NCBI GenBank assembly: GCA_016617855.1
Contig: JAECUM010027371.1
Coordinates: 1-64,000, forward strand
Origin: Megalonaias nervosa
Taxonomy: Eukaryota > Mollusca > Bivalvia > Unionida > Unionidae
Direction of reading: 5' to 3'
Length of the DNA: 64,000 nucleotides
Positions 52,800 through 64,000 of this stretch are shown here, one piece after another; position 1 is the first letter of the stretch, and every line of letters begins with the position of its first letter. The position numbers and the translations under genes are program-made. The notes under the pieces were generated by a model. The model worked only from the letters and a program-made list of their open reading frames with translations. It did not search any database and was not told where the DNA came from.

Positions 52800-54900
52800 A
52801 ATTGCCTCCACTATTTGTGGCCAATTCACCCACTGTTGCACACTATTGGTTAGTTGGCATTACATACTAAGGGAGGCAACTCATGAAATCCAGTAGATGT
52901 CAGTAGGAAAAGCACTAAAATATCTGTTTGATCTGCCAAGATGTAGATAGGGTTATTATATCGGAACCTTGGCTAGTGAAGTTGACCCTTATCCTTAGGA
53001 ATAGTGGAAGGCCTTGCAATTTTCTTCCCTGGGCCTGGCAAGGGTGAGCGCTGAAATAGGGTTATTGCTTTGACGAGCTGCATGGCTTTAAAAAATTTAG
53101 CTGGTGGGCCCTGAGAGTGGTTAGGATGTTTCCACATCCTGGCAAGTTTCAAAAAGCCAGAAGTGGATACAAGGGACCAATGTTGATGGTCTCTCAACTC
53201 CTGAGCAGTCATGGAGATAAGCCCTCCAAAGAAAGTCTCAGCCTACGGAAGGGTAGCCCTCAGAAAGTTCTTACTGTGCTCTAGTAAGACCTTGGAAGTG
53301 TTCAGTGCCACATCTCTGCAGAGAAGAAGAAGCTCTGCTGACAAGGCCATGGACAACGGACAATGCATACCTAAAAGTTTTGCAAATGCTTCCAAAAAAA
53401 AGGAAAGATATTGGTGACAGATTCCTCCATCAGCAAATTGAATGAGGCTGCTGAAAAGAGAGCAGCAAGTGTATGGTCGCTAATGACCTAGCCTTTTGTT
53501 CTAATGATTCCAGTGTTTTCAATGGTCACAGTATAAATGCCCTCTTCAGCTGCTTCAAAGTCCAAAGTCAGAGTTTAAGTGGACCAGGAAGAAGTATGAA
53601 CCTGGTAGCTAGAAGCAGCTACCAAGGGTCATAACACTGAGGGAGGGACAGACTACCTGCTACGTTTTCCAGCAATAAGCTTGACTCTTGCTAAACCTTC
53701 GAGAAGCTCCCTGATCATAGCTGGGTGAGGAAGGAGCAAGAGATCTGGACAAGAGTTTGCCCAAGAACGTTTCTCCAAACTGGAAAGAAATTTGGAATCA
53801 CCCAAGGTTCTGGACACTAATCATTAGGCAAGAGGCAGTAAACCTCATTCACCACTTTACTGAATGGCCAGGATTCCTCCTCTTGCACTTCCTTAAGGCT
53901 GTGAAAGGGTAGGGGACCCAAAGGAAGGAGGTACTAAATTGGCCCAGTCTGTGTCAAACTGATTGGATTCAACAAGGATAAAAAGAACATCTTCATCCTG
54001 CACTCTCTCCTGAAAGACGGGACCATGTGACCAGTGTCTCTCTGCTTAGGAGGAGACTTGGCAGGAGAAATCTGATTTGGTATCTCCTCCCATGAAGTTA
54101 ACAGACTGCTTAAAAACAGTGGCTTTGGACAATTTCCAGCCCACCTAGAGCATTTTGGAAAGAAGGTCTATCCTCTCCCTCCTTTTTGACTCAAACTCAT
54201 AAGATGATGTAGATCTATGGCCTGCAGGCACAACCACACTATTATGTGGCCCAGGTCCAGAAATCCATGGCTTCATAAGGAAAAGGGCCAATTGCTTCTT
54301 TGCAGAGGCACCACATCCCATGAAGAATCAGAGGAATAATAGGGCAGGGGGAATGCTGATCCAATGTCTGTAAGTTTAGTCCCAATCCCCCATGGAATGA
54401 AATGGGAATCTGGAGCGGGGGTGTGTGGCCTCCATGCCATATACAATCCAAAGACCTGTGCCCAGTACCTGGTACCTGGTCAGTGGGCAGACTCTGTAGG
54501 TAACTCACATCTGTATGAAAATCTATCCCCTGATGTGACAATCTCAGATCTGAGAACTCCCTTTCTCAGAGGACTAGATTTCATCACCTTCAATGGGTCA
54601 ATGAGACTGAAATGGTGCTGCTCCCCCTCAATCAGCCATTATTGAACAGCAGGTCAGTAGAAGGTGGTGTTTCCCCCTGGGTGGGGAGAGGGGTATGCAA
54701 CTTGCTCTATTCTTGTGGAATTGAGAGGGTGCTGCTCCTCCCCAAGTGGGAGGGCACAACTTGCTCTCTAACCTAGTTTTAAAAACCTTCATTTGAGAGG
54801 GGGTCCACTGCAGAGACTTTGGTAACCTTTCTGTAAGATCAGAGGGACTCAGATGGAAAAAAAAGAAAAACTTGGACAAAGATAACTTTTTTCTAGCTTA
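52800..54900 (-). pseudogene. Gag-like region of the DIRS-type element
   Basis: Position is 5' of the RT on the same strand. The frame at 52973-53212 reads MTAQELRDHQHWSLVSTSGF and ends PLPGPGKKIARPSTIPKDKG, a basic tail. 54628-54879 opens with a polar SPSDLTERLPKSLQ stretch. Between them are fragments such as LLEHSKNFLRATLP. The composition suits a structural protein with a basic C-terminus, but no diagnostic motif is readable. The call rests on position. Confidence 0.4.
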
Positions 54901-56009
54901 ATAGCTTCATTGACTCTGCAAGATCCCAGATCTCATCAGACCAAAGTCTACAAAATGGACAGTTGTTGCTCTTCTTACAGTGTGTAGAGGATAAACAAGC
55001 AGGGGTGGGTGTCTCAGTGAGATTTCTGGTCGCCACACTTACCAACAATGTTGTTACCTAGACATTGTTCCTGAAATTAAGATGCTGAAAGAAGATTGAT
55101 CTGCAAAAAACTTCAAGGTAAAGCACCGATTAAGTCTATAAATATATTGAGCGATAACACATCTTTTATGGGTATTTCCCTAAGATTAAATGCAAAAAAG
55201 GAAACAATGCTAAGTTATAGGACAGAAAAATGCAATGATTTAAGTCAACCAGGGATTGAAACAACAAGGGATTACTAAAAATTAGCAAAAACCAGTAGGT
55301 TTAATTGGTAATTATAAGGACAAATAAAGGTCAGCTATCTGAAATTAAAATGGTGAAAGAACCTGAGTTCGACAACCAAGCATGATACATGAAGTAAGTG
55401 GTGTGCAACATGCATACCATGTATAAAAATGTCACAATTCATGATATAAGGTGAATAAAATGATTGGCAGATGAGTCCATAGACTGCAAAAAGAGAGGAA
55501 ATTAAAATAAATTACCTACCCTTAGCTGCTAAGAAATGGTTATTTGAATGAAATGAAACAACTCAATTGAAAAACACTATACTTGTTAGAAGAGGAAAAT
55601 AAATTGCCACTATATACATCACATGTATGGAACAACTGTGTAAAAGACATTCTGAATATAACTTAATTAAACAGTGATGAAATACAACCAGGGCATGATC
55701 CTTACACTCATGAATAATATAGCAATGCAAGACTATTAATAATTTGCTCATCAACCCACAAAGAGACAGCTAATGTTCTTACATAAATGATATTGAAAAT
55801 TACAACATAACCACAAAAGATAATGATCAGCACCTATACACATGCCAAAGAAGTATGGGGTTCACCTGCTGATCAGGTTTCCTGGAAGATTAAGGTTCAC
55901 CCTAAAGGGACAATGGAATTTCCATCATTCAGTCAGGTAGTTTCCTCCCAGAAAGTACTAGCTATGAAATAGTAACACACATATATGCTAGGGTCTATGA
56001 ATACTTGGC
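54901..56009. other. Noncoding, nothing recognised
   Basis: AT-rich DNA with frames below 65 codons and no repeat structure noted by eye. Confidence 0.5.
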
Positions 56010-56245
56010 CCTATGTGGCTTAGTGATCTAAGGCACGTCTGTATAGATCACTGACATCTCACATCTTTCCACACAGTTCAAATTTCAACTTGTCTTAAGT
56101 GGATATGTGATAAAACTTGCCAGTAGCTTCCTGTGGGTTGGTGGTTCTTTGCAAGGTTTTATCAGGTTCTTCCTCCACTAAATATCTGGTTACCATGAAT
56201 AGCCTATCATGTGCTGAAAATGGAAATGAACCAACAAGACCAAAC
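56010..56245 (+). mobile_element. Old copy of the tRNA-derived SINE at 44.9 kb
   Basis: Parallels 44923-45160 block by block: tggcttagtgatctaaggca (A-box region), cagttcaaatt (weakened B box), acttgccagtagcttcctgt, gttggtggttctttgcaag, ttcttcctccacta, 'ccatgaatagcctatcatgt' and gctgaaaatgg. Many substitutions and no clear flanking duplication, so an old insertion. Confidence 0.8.
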
Positions 56246-58244
56246 CAAACCTATTAATACTGACCTATATATGACAACTCTTAAACCATCAGTAAACAAA
56301 ATATTAAAGTATCAATTAACATACACTAGTCACTAACTCAAAATTATCATGTAAGGATCAAGTTTGAAAATGGTAATGGAAAAAGCTACAAAGTTTAATT
56401 TAACTTGCTCAAATGAGCAGTAATTTTGTACAAGTAGAGATGATTGTTGTACTTGTTGCATTGAAGTTGCATCAGAATTTCTATAAGTAGTATTTTGCAA
56501 TTTGCTATATTCTGGAAATATGAATATTAATAAATTACATATACAGGCAATATAATTGTTTGAGTAATTATGAATATTGTTTTACAATGTAATGAAACTT
56601 TAACAATTTGTTAAAGTTTCCAAATTTAAAAAAACATTGTAATACATGTATATCTGAATTCTATATATTTCTCAAAATCAGCCTTCATATGCTTTCTCAG
56701 AAATTAAAGTCACAATTAAATGAAAGTTTTGTCTAATACAAAATGACCCCTTTGTTCTACATTTTCATATTGTTTTTTGGACTGAAGGATGTTCCTTACT
56801 TCAGATTAGACCCTGTAAACACTTAAATTATTAAGGACTTAGTAATTTTTGGGGAGTGTTATAATAATCACGATTCATAATATGCAAAGGTCTTTGAAAT
56901 TTATAGATGAACACTTGGAATTTGAATAGAGGAATTATGACTAAATTATTATACTATCATAATTCATAAATGTTAATTTTCACTCATTAATAAAACCCTA
57001 ACCACATAGATTAAAAATTGTAAATTTCTTTAAACAATTTGGTTCTTCTTTTTGTTAATTATATTAAAAAATAACAATGTAAAGCTGTTGTCTACTGTAG
57101 AACCAATTTTATTCCTTTCCTTTCTCGCCTTCACTATCATCCATGTTTCATAATGTACACAATACACACTATGCAGATGAGCCAATAAAGATGATACAAT
57201 TGTTTACGGAATTGCACAAGTGTCTCCTTAGCACCAAGCACCTTTTGCACTTTCGTAACTGGAGATCTTGGTAGCCAGCTGCTTTTACACACTTGATAAT
57301 TTGAGTATTACACTGCCCTTAACTGAGTTCGCCTAGATTTGAGGAGTCAGGTGCTCATAAATCATAAACTGAGTGCATACTCACAAGAGGGACAAACTTT
57401 ATTATCTTGAGTGACAAGTGTTGTGAATATGGACCCTGGACCTTTCAGCTATGGAGCCTAAGAGCCCCATGATTCTTCCTTAGCCCAAGTACAAGCCGTT
57501 GACAACAAGTTTAGTAATTGTAGATAGCAGACAACTTGAATTATTGTGCTGAAACCTAACTGGTAACAGACGGATGGTCAGCTGGCCAGACAACAACTTC
57601 ATAATACATTCTGCCTTAAGGGAGACATATAAAAATTTGGGCAAGTAAAATGATAAATTTTGTATTTGCCAAGTAAACGTTTAATCTTGTCATGGGCTAA
57701 TGTGCAATTTTTTTTCCATCCATGTTTTCTGGTGACTATACAATGAAGAAATAAAATACAGTTATAAATCAAATAGGTATAAGCTTCCATAGCGATGGAT
57801 CAACAAAGAAAACTTGAAATGTTTACCTGTAGGCTTCCAATTCCTCCATAGAAAAGACAGCAACATTTTCATAGTTGTGTGCTCTGACAATGATCAATTC
57901 CTTCCCCAAATGCAACTGAATTCAAATGGGAACATCAGCTGGGATGGGAAAAGTTGTCAACTGCTTTACAGCACTTAGGCACAATGACCTTTCACTGTGC
58001 AAGAGTTTCATCTTGAAATTGAATTGTATCCTTTCTGCAAAGGTTTTATGCAACCTTCATTGGATTAAATAGTGATCTTTTCCATTATTTATTTCTTGTT
58101 GTAGATAATGGGTTTAAGCTTTGCCCAATCATTTGTATATGAACATATTTTCTAATGTATCAAAAATTGGGACATTTTACAGACTTATTTTGAGTAAGAT
58201 TTTTTCAGAGCTTAAGAACATCAAAGCAATACTTTCTTGGTTAT
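56246..58244. other. Noncoding, nothing recognised
   Basis: AT-rich. A short perfect hairpin, tgaaactttaacaatttgtt followed by aaagtttc (about 56590-56618), is the only local structure noticed. Confidence 0.45.
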
Positions 58245-58455
58245 TGAAACTACCAATTCCTATATATTACCTATATTTTTACCAGTTACCATATATTTTA
58301 CCTATATTTTATCAATTACTATAAATTACCTATTTTTACGAATTACTGGTACTATAGAAGATTATCTACATTTTCTCAATTACTATATATTACCTATTTA
58401 TACCAATTAGTATATATTATATATTACCAATTACTATATATTACCTATATTTTAG
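58245..58455. repeat. Degenerate tandem repeat of about 30 bp
   Basis: Repeats of 'aattactatatattacctat' with spacers (ttttaccag, tttatcaatt, ttataccaatt), about seven diverged copies with variable spacing. Confidence 0.75.
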
Positions 58456-58885
58456 CTTAACTTGTTGGAACAATTTGCACATATGGCTCAACATAATATT
58501 GTAACTACCAACTGGATCTAAGCAAATAATCCTCCCACTGGCTGTACCTAATACGATACAGTTCCACCAGTATTTGGTGATGAAATAAAGGTCCCACTGA
58601 CTGTAAGTAATGAGGTAAGGCCAGCTAAGTAAGGCTGATTGTCAAGTTTGAAAAACATGTTAGGGCATTCTATTTTTTCCATGAAAGTTTTAAGTTAAGA
58701 AAAACAAATCATTGTGATTTTAACAGTAGATGATATTAACTACATTTACCTGCGATTCAAAATTCCATGTGGTCCAACTAAAGACAACAACTTTTAGATG
58801 TCTTTCTACTATTTGATGTTTTACTATGAAAAACATTTTGTCCTTTAATTTAAAAAGTTTGCACTAAGGCAAAAAAAGATTTAAA

Positions 58886-59105
58886 TGCAAGTGCAAACTT
58901 GCATGCCAGTGTTAATGCAAACTTGCATGCCAGTGTTAATGCAAACTTGCATGCCAGTGTTAGTGCAAACATGCATGCTCGTGTTAATGCAAACTTGTAT
59001 GCCAGTGTCAATGCAAACTTGTATGCCAGTGTTATTACAAACTTGCATACCAATGTTAATGCAAACTTGTATGCCAGTGTTAGTGCAAACTTGAATGCCA
59101 CTATT
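58886..59105. repeat. 24-bp minisatellite, nine copies
   Basis: The unit is aatgcaaacttgcatgccag followed by tgtt. Copies differ by few substitutions (gcatgcc/gtatgcc, caaacatgcatgctcg). 24 bp is an exact multiple of 3, so all six frames stay open across it. The resulting frames on both strands are not evidence for a protein. Confidence 0.93.
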
Positions 59106-59196
59106 TTGTTTTTGTCCAAAAGGATACACTCTGAATTTTAATAAGAGAACATTTTCATTTTTGCAGGCACTTTATTTTGAAACTTTAACTGCTTAC

Positions 59197-59199
<3 letters not shown>

Positions 59200-59244
<45 letters not shown>

Positions 59245-59556
59245 TTTGGATTTTTATTGTAGCTTTAACAATTTTTCAGTCATATTGCTACAAGGTCTGC
59301 AGTGTGACACTTTATAGTGCTATCTAGAATTGGGGCATCATGTCACAGACATATAGCATCATGTCCCACCCAGTCACATTATCCTGACACCAGGAAGACC
59401 TGTCCTAACACTAACGTCTTAATGCTGAGCACCTAGCGGGACAGCTGTTATTCCTATTTTTATAAGTCTTTGGTATGATTCAGCCCCGGGTTCGAACCCT
59501 TGACCTCCCACATCTGAGGTGGATGCTTTAACCACTTAGGCCACTGGAGTGGTCCA
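59200..59556 (-). mobile_element. tRNA-derived SINE with (AC)n tail, full-length copy 2
   Basis: The minus strand begins gtggcctaagtggttaaagc (A box; complement of 59525-59545) and has ggttcgaacccggggc (B box; complement of about 59484-59499). The body matches the copy at 47.26-47.58 kb to the end, and the 3' tail is (AC)n, seen as (GT)n at 59201-59242 on the plus strand. It has the better preserved B box of the two copies. Confidence 0.85.
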
Positions 59557-59574
59557 TAACTGCTTATAAGGGGA

Positions 59575-59731
59575 ACTGAGGTACATCAGCTGGAATAGCA
59601 CATGATTTTGTAATCCAGTGGATTCTGGTTCTACACCCACCCAGGTTGGCTGCCTCAGGGTGTCTTTGGTGAAGATACTTAGCTCAGCATGTGCTAGGCA
59701 TTTCATTACAACCAAGAACAACAAAAAGAAT
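59575..59731 (+). mobile_element. Possible second-type tRNA-derived SINE
   Basis: tacatcagctggaatagcac resembles a tRNA A-box region. gattttgtaatcc could be an anticodon arm, with the anticodon TGT as in tRNA-Thr, and ggattctggttctacaccca contains a weakened B box. The remainder ends cattacaaccaagaacaaca, a short A/C-rich tail. No flanking duplication was seen. Plausible but not secure. Confidence 0.5.
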
Positions 59732-59947
59732 TAAAACCACTTACACATACCCTTATGTCGGTCTACTGGAAAACAATAAAATACATAAATGCTTTCAATG
59801 CTAAATAATAATGTGTTCTTTGGTTTTGTTTAGTGTTTAGTATCACGCTTACTTGAACAGATATGATGCTTTATATTAACCCCCCAAAAAAAGAACCTTT
59901 ACTCATGCATTTTACCAGATCAGTGAGTGTTTACAGAATACCCTGCA

Positions 59948-60330
59948 CAAAAATATGAAGTGCACATACAATTTACTAGCAGGAGTACCATGTAAATATG
60001 AAATTTACATACAATATGCTAACAAGAGTACCATGTAAATATGAAGTGTACATACAATGTGCTAGCAAGTGTGCCATGTAAATATGAAGTGTACAAACAA
60101 TGTGTTAACAAGAGTACCATGTAAATATGAAGTGTGCATACAATGTGTTTACAAAAGTACCAAATAAATATGAAGTGTGCATACAATTTGCTAGCAAGAG
60201 TACCATGTAAATATGAAGTTAATACAAAAGTACATGTACCAGGTAAATATGAAGTGTACATATAATGTGCTAACAAGAGTTATCATGCAAATATAAAGTG
60301 TACATACAATTTTCTAACAAGACTACCATG
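59948..60330. repeat. About nine tandem copies of a 42-bp repeat
   Basis: Core taccatgtaaatatgaagtg followed by tacatacaatgtgctaacaa and gag. Cores occur near 59950, 59988, 60030, 60071, 60116, 60160, 60200, 60237 and 60281. Copies are diverged, and some carry small indels. Confidence 0.88.
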
Positions 60331-60689
60331 AACAGCACATAATATGACTGCCCCATGTTTAATTCTCCTCTCTGTAAGAACACTTGGGGCTTGGTTGACT
60401 GCAGATTTCTAACCAATGTATCTCAGTGAACTAGAACTTTGGTAAAAGTCAGTATACTCTCTTAACTAATGTTAATGTGGGGAGATCATTATTCCCTTAT
60501 TAGACTCACCATAACAATTGTGTCTGAAACATTAGACCACAGAATTTATAGGTTGCTGTATTTTACCCCAAGTACATGCCATCCACAACTTTTGTCCTCT
60601 TTTCTTCTTTCTGCCAGTGACTTATACATTTGATCATTTGACATATTTTTTTAACCTATTTACACATTATCCTCAGCATCCGTATTTTT

Positions 60690-61500
60690 GTGCAGAAATG
60701 ATTTTTCTTCTGTCAGTCACAGTGACCTTGACCCCAGAGTTCATAAGCTACTTCATTAGACTAAGTGCAAGCTATTCATAATGCTTGGTCCAGGTCTGAC
60801 ATGTAGAAATAATGTGTAAAACAAAATGTTTCATCTTTCAGATACAATGACTTGACCTTTAACATTTGACCCCAAATCAATAGTCTTTTAGCTACCCAAC
60901 ATGCAAGTTATCCATAGAGTTTAGTCCAGTTATGTGATGGAATACTAATATTATTGTGAAGAACCCATTTTTCTTTCAGTCAGTGACCCAAACTCTGACT
61001 CTGAAATCAAAAGGATTTTACCTTATGCTAAATGCAAGCTATTAATAAAATTTGGTCCAGGTCTGTGATCTAGAAGAAATGTTACTGTATTATGAGAAAA
61101 CCATCTTTCTTCATTTACTCAGAGTGACCTTAATCTGACCTTTTGACCCTGAATCAAAATAATTCTTATCCATCCCAAGTGCAATCTATCTACTAAGTTT
61201 GGAAAGTATAAATGGTGGAAAACAGAAGTTAATTTGCGGAAACAATTTTTTTTCATTCAGGCACAATGACCTTGACCTTTTTGGGCCCCAAATTTGATAT
61301 GTTTATTCCTTCCCCACATGTAAGCCATCCACAAAGTTTGGTAACTGTATATGGTGGAGAATGTAAGTTACTGTGCATAACTTATTTTTCTTTTTTCAAA
61401 CAGTGATCTTGACCTCTGACCTTTATATTCACACATATGAGGTCTCTTCCTTTACCTCCAGTGCAAGCTATCCACACAGTTCTCACTATGCTGTGGTTTG
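60690..61500. repeat. Decayed satellite related to the 149-bp repeat at position 1
   Basis: About six copies, 125-155 bp each, recognised by 'agtgaccttgacc', 'gcaagctattcataatgctt' and 'gtttagtccagttatgtgat', and ending 'aacccatttttctttcagtc'. The same blocks in the same order form the 149-bp unit at 1-600 (tgacctttaac, gcaaatcatccatgaagttt, ggtccagctatgtcacagat, aaccatttttcttctttt). Divergence between copies is high here and very low at the left end. Confidence 0.8.
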
Positions 61501-61551
61501 ATAATGCATGTTCTCACTATCCCACTTATGTACACAATGCAGTCAGTGGTT

Positions 61552-61740
61552 ATGACCCATAACTACTGCATTATAATGAGGATGAGCTGTATATTGCACC
61601 CAGCTACAAGTCAAAAAAGCAATAACTCTGACAAAAATCAGTGGTTATGACCCCTAATAAGAACATTATAATGAGAAACAGTTGTATAATGCACCTAGCA
61701 ACAAGTCAAAAAGGGCAGTAACCCTGACAAAAATCATAGA
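61552..61740. repeat. Two tandem copies of a 91-bp mollusc-type repeat
   Basis: tggttatgacccataactac (61552) and tggttatgacccctaataag (about 61643) start two copies, both with 'tgcacctagcaacaagtcaa' type and 'gcaataactctgacaaaaat' type blocks. A further piece of the same family (cagctgcagagcaaaagggg then caataactctaaaaatgatg) closes the window at 63943-63983. Confidence 0.78.
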
Positions 61741-63050
61741 AGAACAAATATTTGTTAAAATGTGCATCTTTACATGATGATGATAATATGTACAAAGTTT
61801 CACATTAATCCATCAACACAAGGCCCATGTCATCCAATATTGCTCACTTGTGTAGTTAACACATGTCAGCTTGTGAATACAAATTTACACACATACTGAA
61901 ACTGTAGAGGAAAAAAGAAATGCTGGTGTCACTTATCTTCTTTCCCAAACAATATACATTGTATCATTTTTTCTGCATTAAAGGACATGTAATTTATACA
62001 ACCTTCACTGTCCCCCGAACTTCTCCCTGCCCATGCAGACTTTAGAAAACTGTTCATAGCCATACCTTTAAAATGCACATACTTAATTGGCATCACAAGG
62101 GGAGTTAATTTTTGCAGTCGGTAAAGAGCTCCGAATCCCCTCCCCTGACCCTACCCTCAAGACAAAACTTAGAAGCTACTGTTCCCCACCCAAAGGAGTA
62201 GCATAATTCAGTTCTTAGGGAACTGGATGTGTGAGAGAGGGGAAAGCATAGAGCTTTTACTTTTCCTCAAAGCTAAAAACACAAAACATGCATCAAAACT
62301 AATTTATATGCAGGCACAGTATTTGGAATACTATAAAATAATGCACAATGAAAGTGATCGCATATAAACAAGAAAATGTTTCAGACACAGAGCAATACTA
62401 GAAACTGACAAACTTCATTTAATCAACATATCAAACTTGCTTCAAAATATTTAAGAATTATTTTCTGTTTTTGTTTTCTTTTCTCTTCTCTGTTTTTCAT
62501 AACACAGACAACCTTCATATGGGCTATGTTAATGTATACTCCATTTACCACTGAAGGCTGTCGCTAAATTGTGAGAATTTGTACCCAACCCCATGTGCTG
62601 TAATTATGGCAATAAAATATGTTTAAAACCATTTACAACTGATTCACTGACTACATTTTGTCTTTTATTTTGTCATGAAATGTAGGACTAGTAGGTTATG
62701 GACAGGACCAGTAGTATTTCAGGTTACTGGCCTGTGGGCTTGCGGCCATTTTCACACAATGGACCAGAGGCACACAACAAATATCTGGTTTAGTTAAAGC
62801 CTACTTATAACTGTTTTGCCCATAGGTTACACTGCATTATTAGTAAATTCCCACACAGCCTAATCACATACTCTGTGCCATATGTATACATGGTTTCAAT
62901 ACTAAATTTTCTGTAGCTGAACCACCCAACATTACCCAAGTGCTACAAACACCCTCTAATTAATCTGATGCTGTACGCTTACATGTACAAAGTCTGAGCC
63001 AATCAGAAATAAGGTCTCTCGCATGATAAAAAGCAATATCAATCAAATAC
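61741..63050. other. Noncoding, nothing recognised
   Basis: No coding frame or repeat structure seen by eye. Confidence 0.5.
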
Positions 63051-63400
63051 AAGATCACCTCATTAATATGCATGGATGCTGCATACAATCAAACTCATCA
63101 TGGTGATACAGTGTAAGTTTATATACCATGTCTGATCAATCTGTTCAGAAATATGACCTCTACTATGTTCACAAGCTCAACCAATCGTATGCTATATCAC
63201 CTTATTAATATGTATGTTGTTCATAAAATCAGTTGAGATCTTAACCATGCAAGCTTACAAACCAAGTCTCATCAAAACCTATTCAGAAATGTGGCCTGTA
63301 GAGTGTTAACTATATAAGCCTGTCAGATGCAAGAACGCCCCATTAGTATGTGTGGAGGACTCACGGTACTAATTCAGTTCCCATAGTAAACCTATGCAAG
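63051..63400. repeat. Degenerate repeat of about 141 bp, two to three copies
   Basis: 'cacctcattaatatgcatgg', 'caccttattaatatgtatgt' and 'gccccattagtatgtgtgga' recur at about 63057, 63199 and 63338. Before the second and third are 'accatgtctgatcaatctgt' / 'accaagtctcatcaaaacct' followed by tcagaaat. It belongs to an interspersed family and is not coding. Confidence 0.7.
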
Positions 63401-64000
63401 CACCATGATATTAAAAATTCGATAACTTCAAATTTCTGAGTGCTCATGATCAAACCTATATTTATCAGTATAGATGAAACCTGGATGTCAGCTTCTGTGC
63501 AGATGAAAGGATATGAACTGCAGCATTTTCTAGACCTGCATGTGTTTGAAACGTGCTTTCAATTCTGCACCAAAGAGTCAGGTGCTAAGTTTAGTAATGA
63601 GTGTTCCAAACTCAAGACTGTTAACGGACTGAAATTCCGTCAATAAAACAATGTCTCTACTTTTTTTCACTTACAACTAGGATAAGCTCTCAAAAGATTC
63701 TTTTTCCTAAAACATAACTTACATTATTAACCAATCCTGGCCAGACAAACCCATATATACTCTATTTTATGTTCACCCATTTCCAGGCTGGTTCCCATTT
63801 TTCCATACAATTAGTACCGTGTGTCCTGGATATACAATGGATGAAATACACAGGGCCTGATCATAAAATCACATGACCTTTGGCCAGGGGAGCTAAACCT
63901 GTAAGACAAACACCATTTACAACAGTCTGTCTTGTATTGCATTCAGCTGCAGAGCAAAAGGGGCAATAACTCTAAAAATGATGAGAGCATAGTGATTTAT
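63401..64000. other. Mostly noncoding; one weak 68-codon frame
   Basis: The frame 63440-63646 (MLMIKPIFISIDETWMSASV) is the only frame of note and has no recognised family. It may be a chance frame or an eroded transposon piece. The window ends in a mollusc-type repeat fragment. Confidence 0.35.

Larger units (their letters stand above)
49640..54900 (-). mobile_element. Degraded DIRS/Ngaro-type retrotransposon
   Basis: Minus-strand element of about 5.2 kb. From high to low coordinates: gag-like region (54.9-52.8 kb), reverse transcriptase (about 52.4-51.5 kb), RNase H (about 51.4-50.97 kb), DIRS Pol C-terminal domain (50.96-50.6 kb) and tyrosine recombinase (50.55-49.65 kb). All parts carry many stops and frameshifts. 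Terminal repeats were not found, so DIRS, PAT and Ngaro types cannot be told apart. It is a different lineage from the DIRS at 30.4-35.2 kb, to judge by the Pol C-terminal domain. Confidence 0.72.

Noticed and set aside
58850..59141. Several open frames on both strands with 8-residue repeats (KFALTLAC and similar)
   Set aside because: By-product of the 24-bp minisatellite. Open in all frames because the unit has no stop codon.
59020..60276. Minus-strand 85-codon frame (60019-60276) with His/Tyr/Cys repeats
   Set aside because: Produced by the 42-bp tandem repeat, also a multiple of three.

Overview
Eukaryotic (metazoan) genomic DNA with no host gene that I can recognise. It is AT-rich, full of simple repeats and minisatellites, and built almost entirely of nested, decayed mobile elements. 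The element mix suggests a mollusc, most likely a marine bivalve: DIRS-type and Gmr1-type retrotransposons, CR1/L2-like and L1/Tx1-like LINEs, a Polinton (Maverick), tRNA-derived SINEs, and the 'tgaccttgacctttgacc...' and 'gcaataactctg' repeat families familiar from bivalve and gastropod genomes. The species assignment is inference.

Layout. 1-760: 149-bp satellite. 1.08-9.95 kb: remnant of a Polinton DNA transposon/virus-like element (Cys-rich finger, SAP-like motifs, polymerase N-terminal region, packaging ATPase, PX-like minor protein, adenovirus-type cysteine protease, and a small possible C1q/TNF-fold protein), with many stops and frameshifts. 9.96-16.9 kb: a mosaic of two inverted LTRs of one Gypsy family, a solo LTR of a second family with a perfect target-site duplication, and a minus-strand DIRS-type element split by one of the LTRs. 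17-26 kb: mostly unassigned DNA with local duplications. 26-29.8 kb: CR1/L2-like LINE whose coding sequence has grown an 18-copy 37-bp tandem repeat.

30.1-41.5 kb: a Gypsy element of Gmr1 type, with integrase upstream of reverse transcriptase. It is bounded by the duplication ctcc, and its 5' LTR is interrupted by a 4.8-kb DIRS element that still shows its inverted terminal repeats and internal complementary region. 41.8-42.6 kb: 48-bp satellite. 44.9-48.3 kb: a SINE with a 13-bp target duplication, then an L1/Tx1-like LINE carrying another SINE. 49.6-54.9 kb: another minus-strand tyrosine-recombinase (DIRS-type) retrotransposon. 55-64 kb: SINEs, minisatellites and decayed satellite related to that at the left end.

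How the parts relate. Several independent retroelements have inserted into one another, so the order of events can be partly read: Gmr1 element before its DIRS passenger; DIRS at 11.8-16.9 kb before the LTR that splits it, and that LTR before the solo LTR inside it; Polinton before the SINE tail at 5.6 kb and the LTR at 9.96 kb. No element looks intact enough to be autonomous. Family calls rest on motif reading by eye, without database searches.
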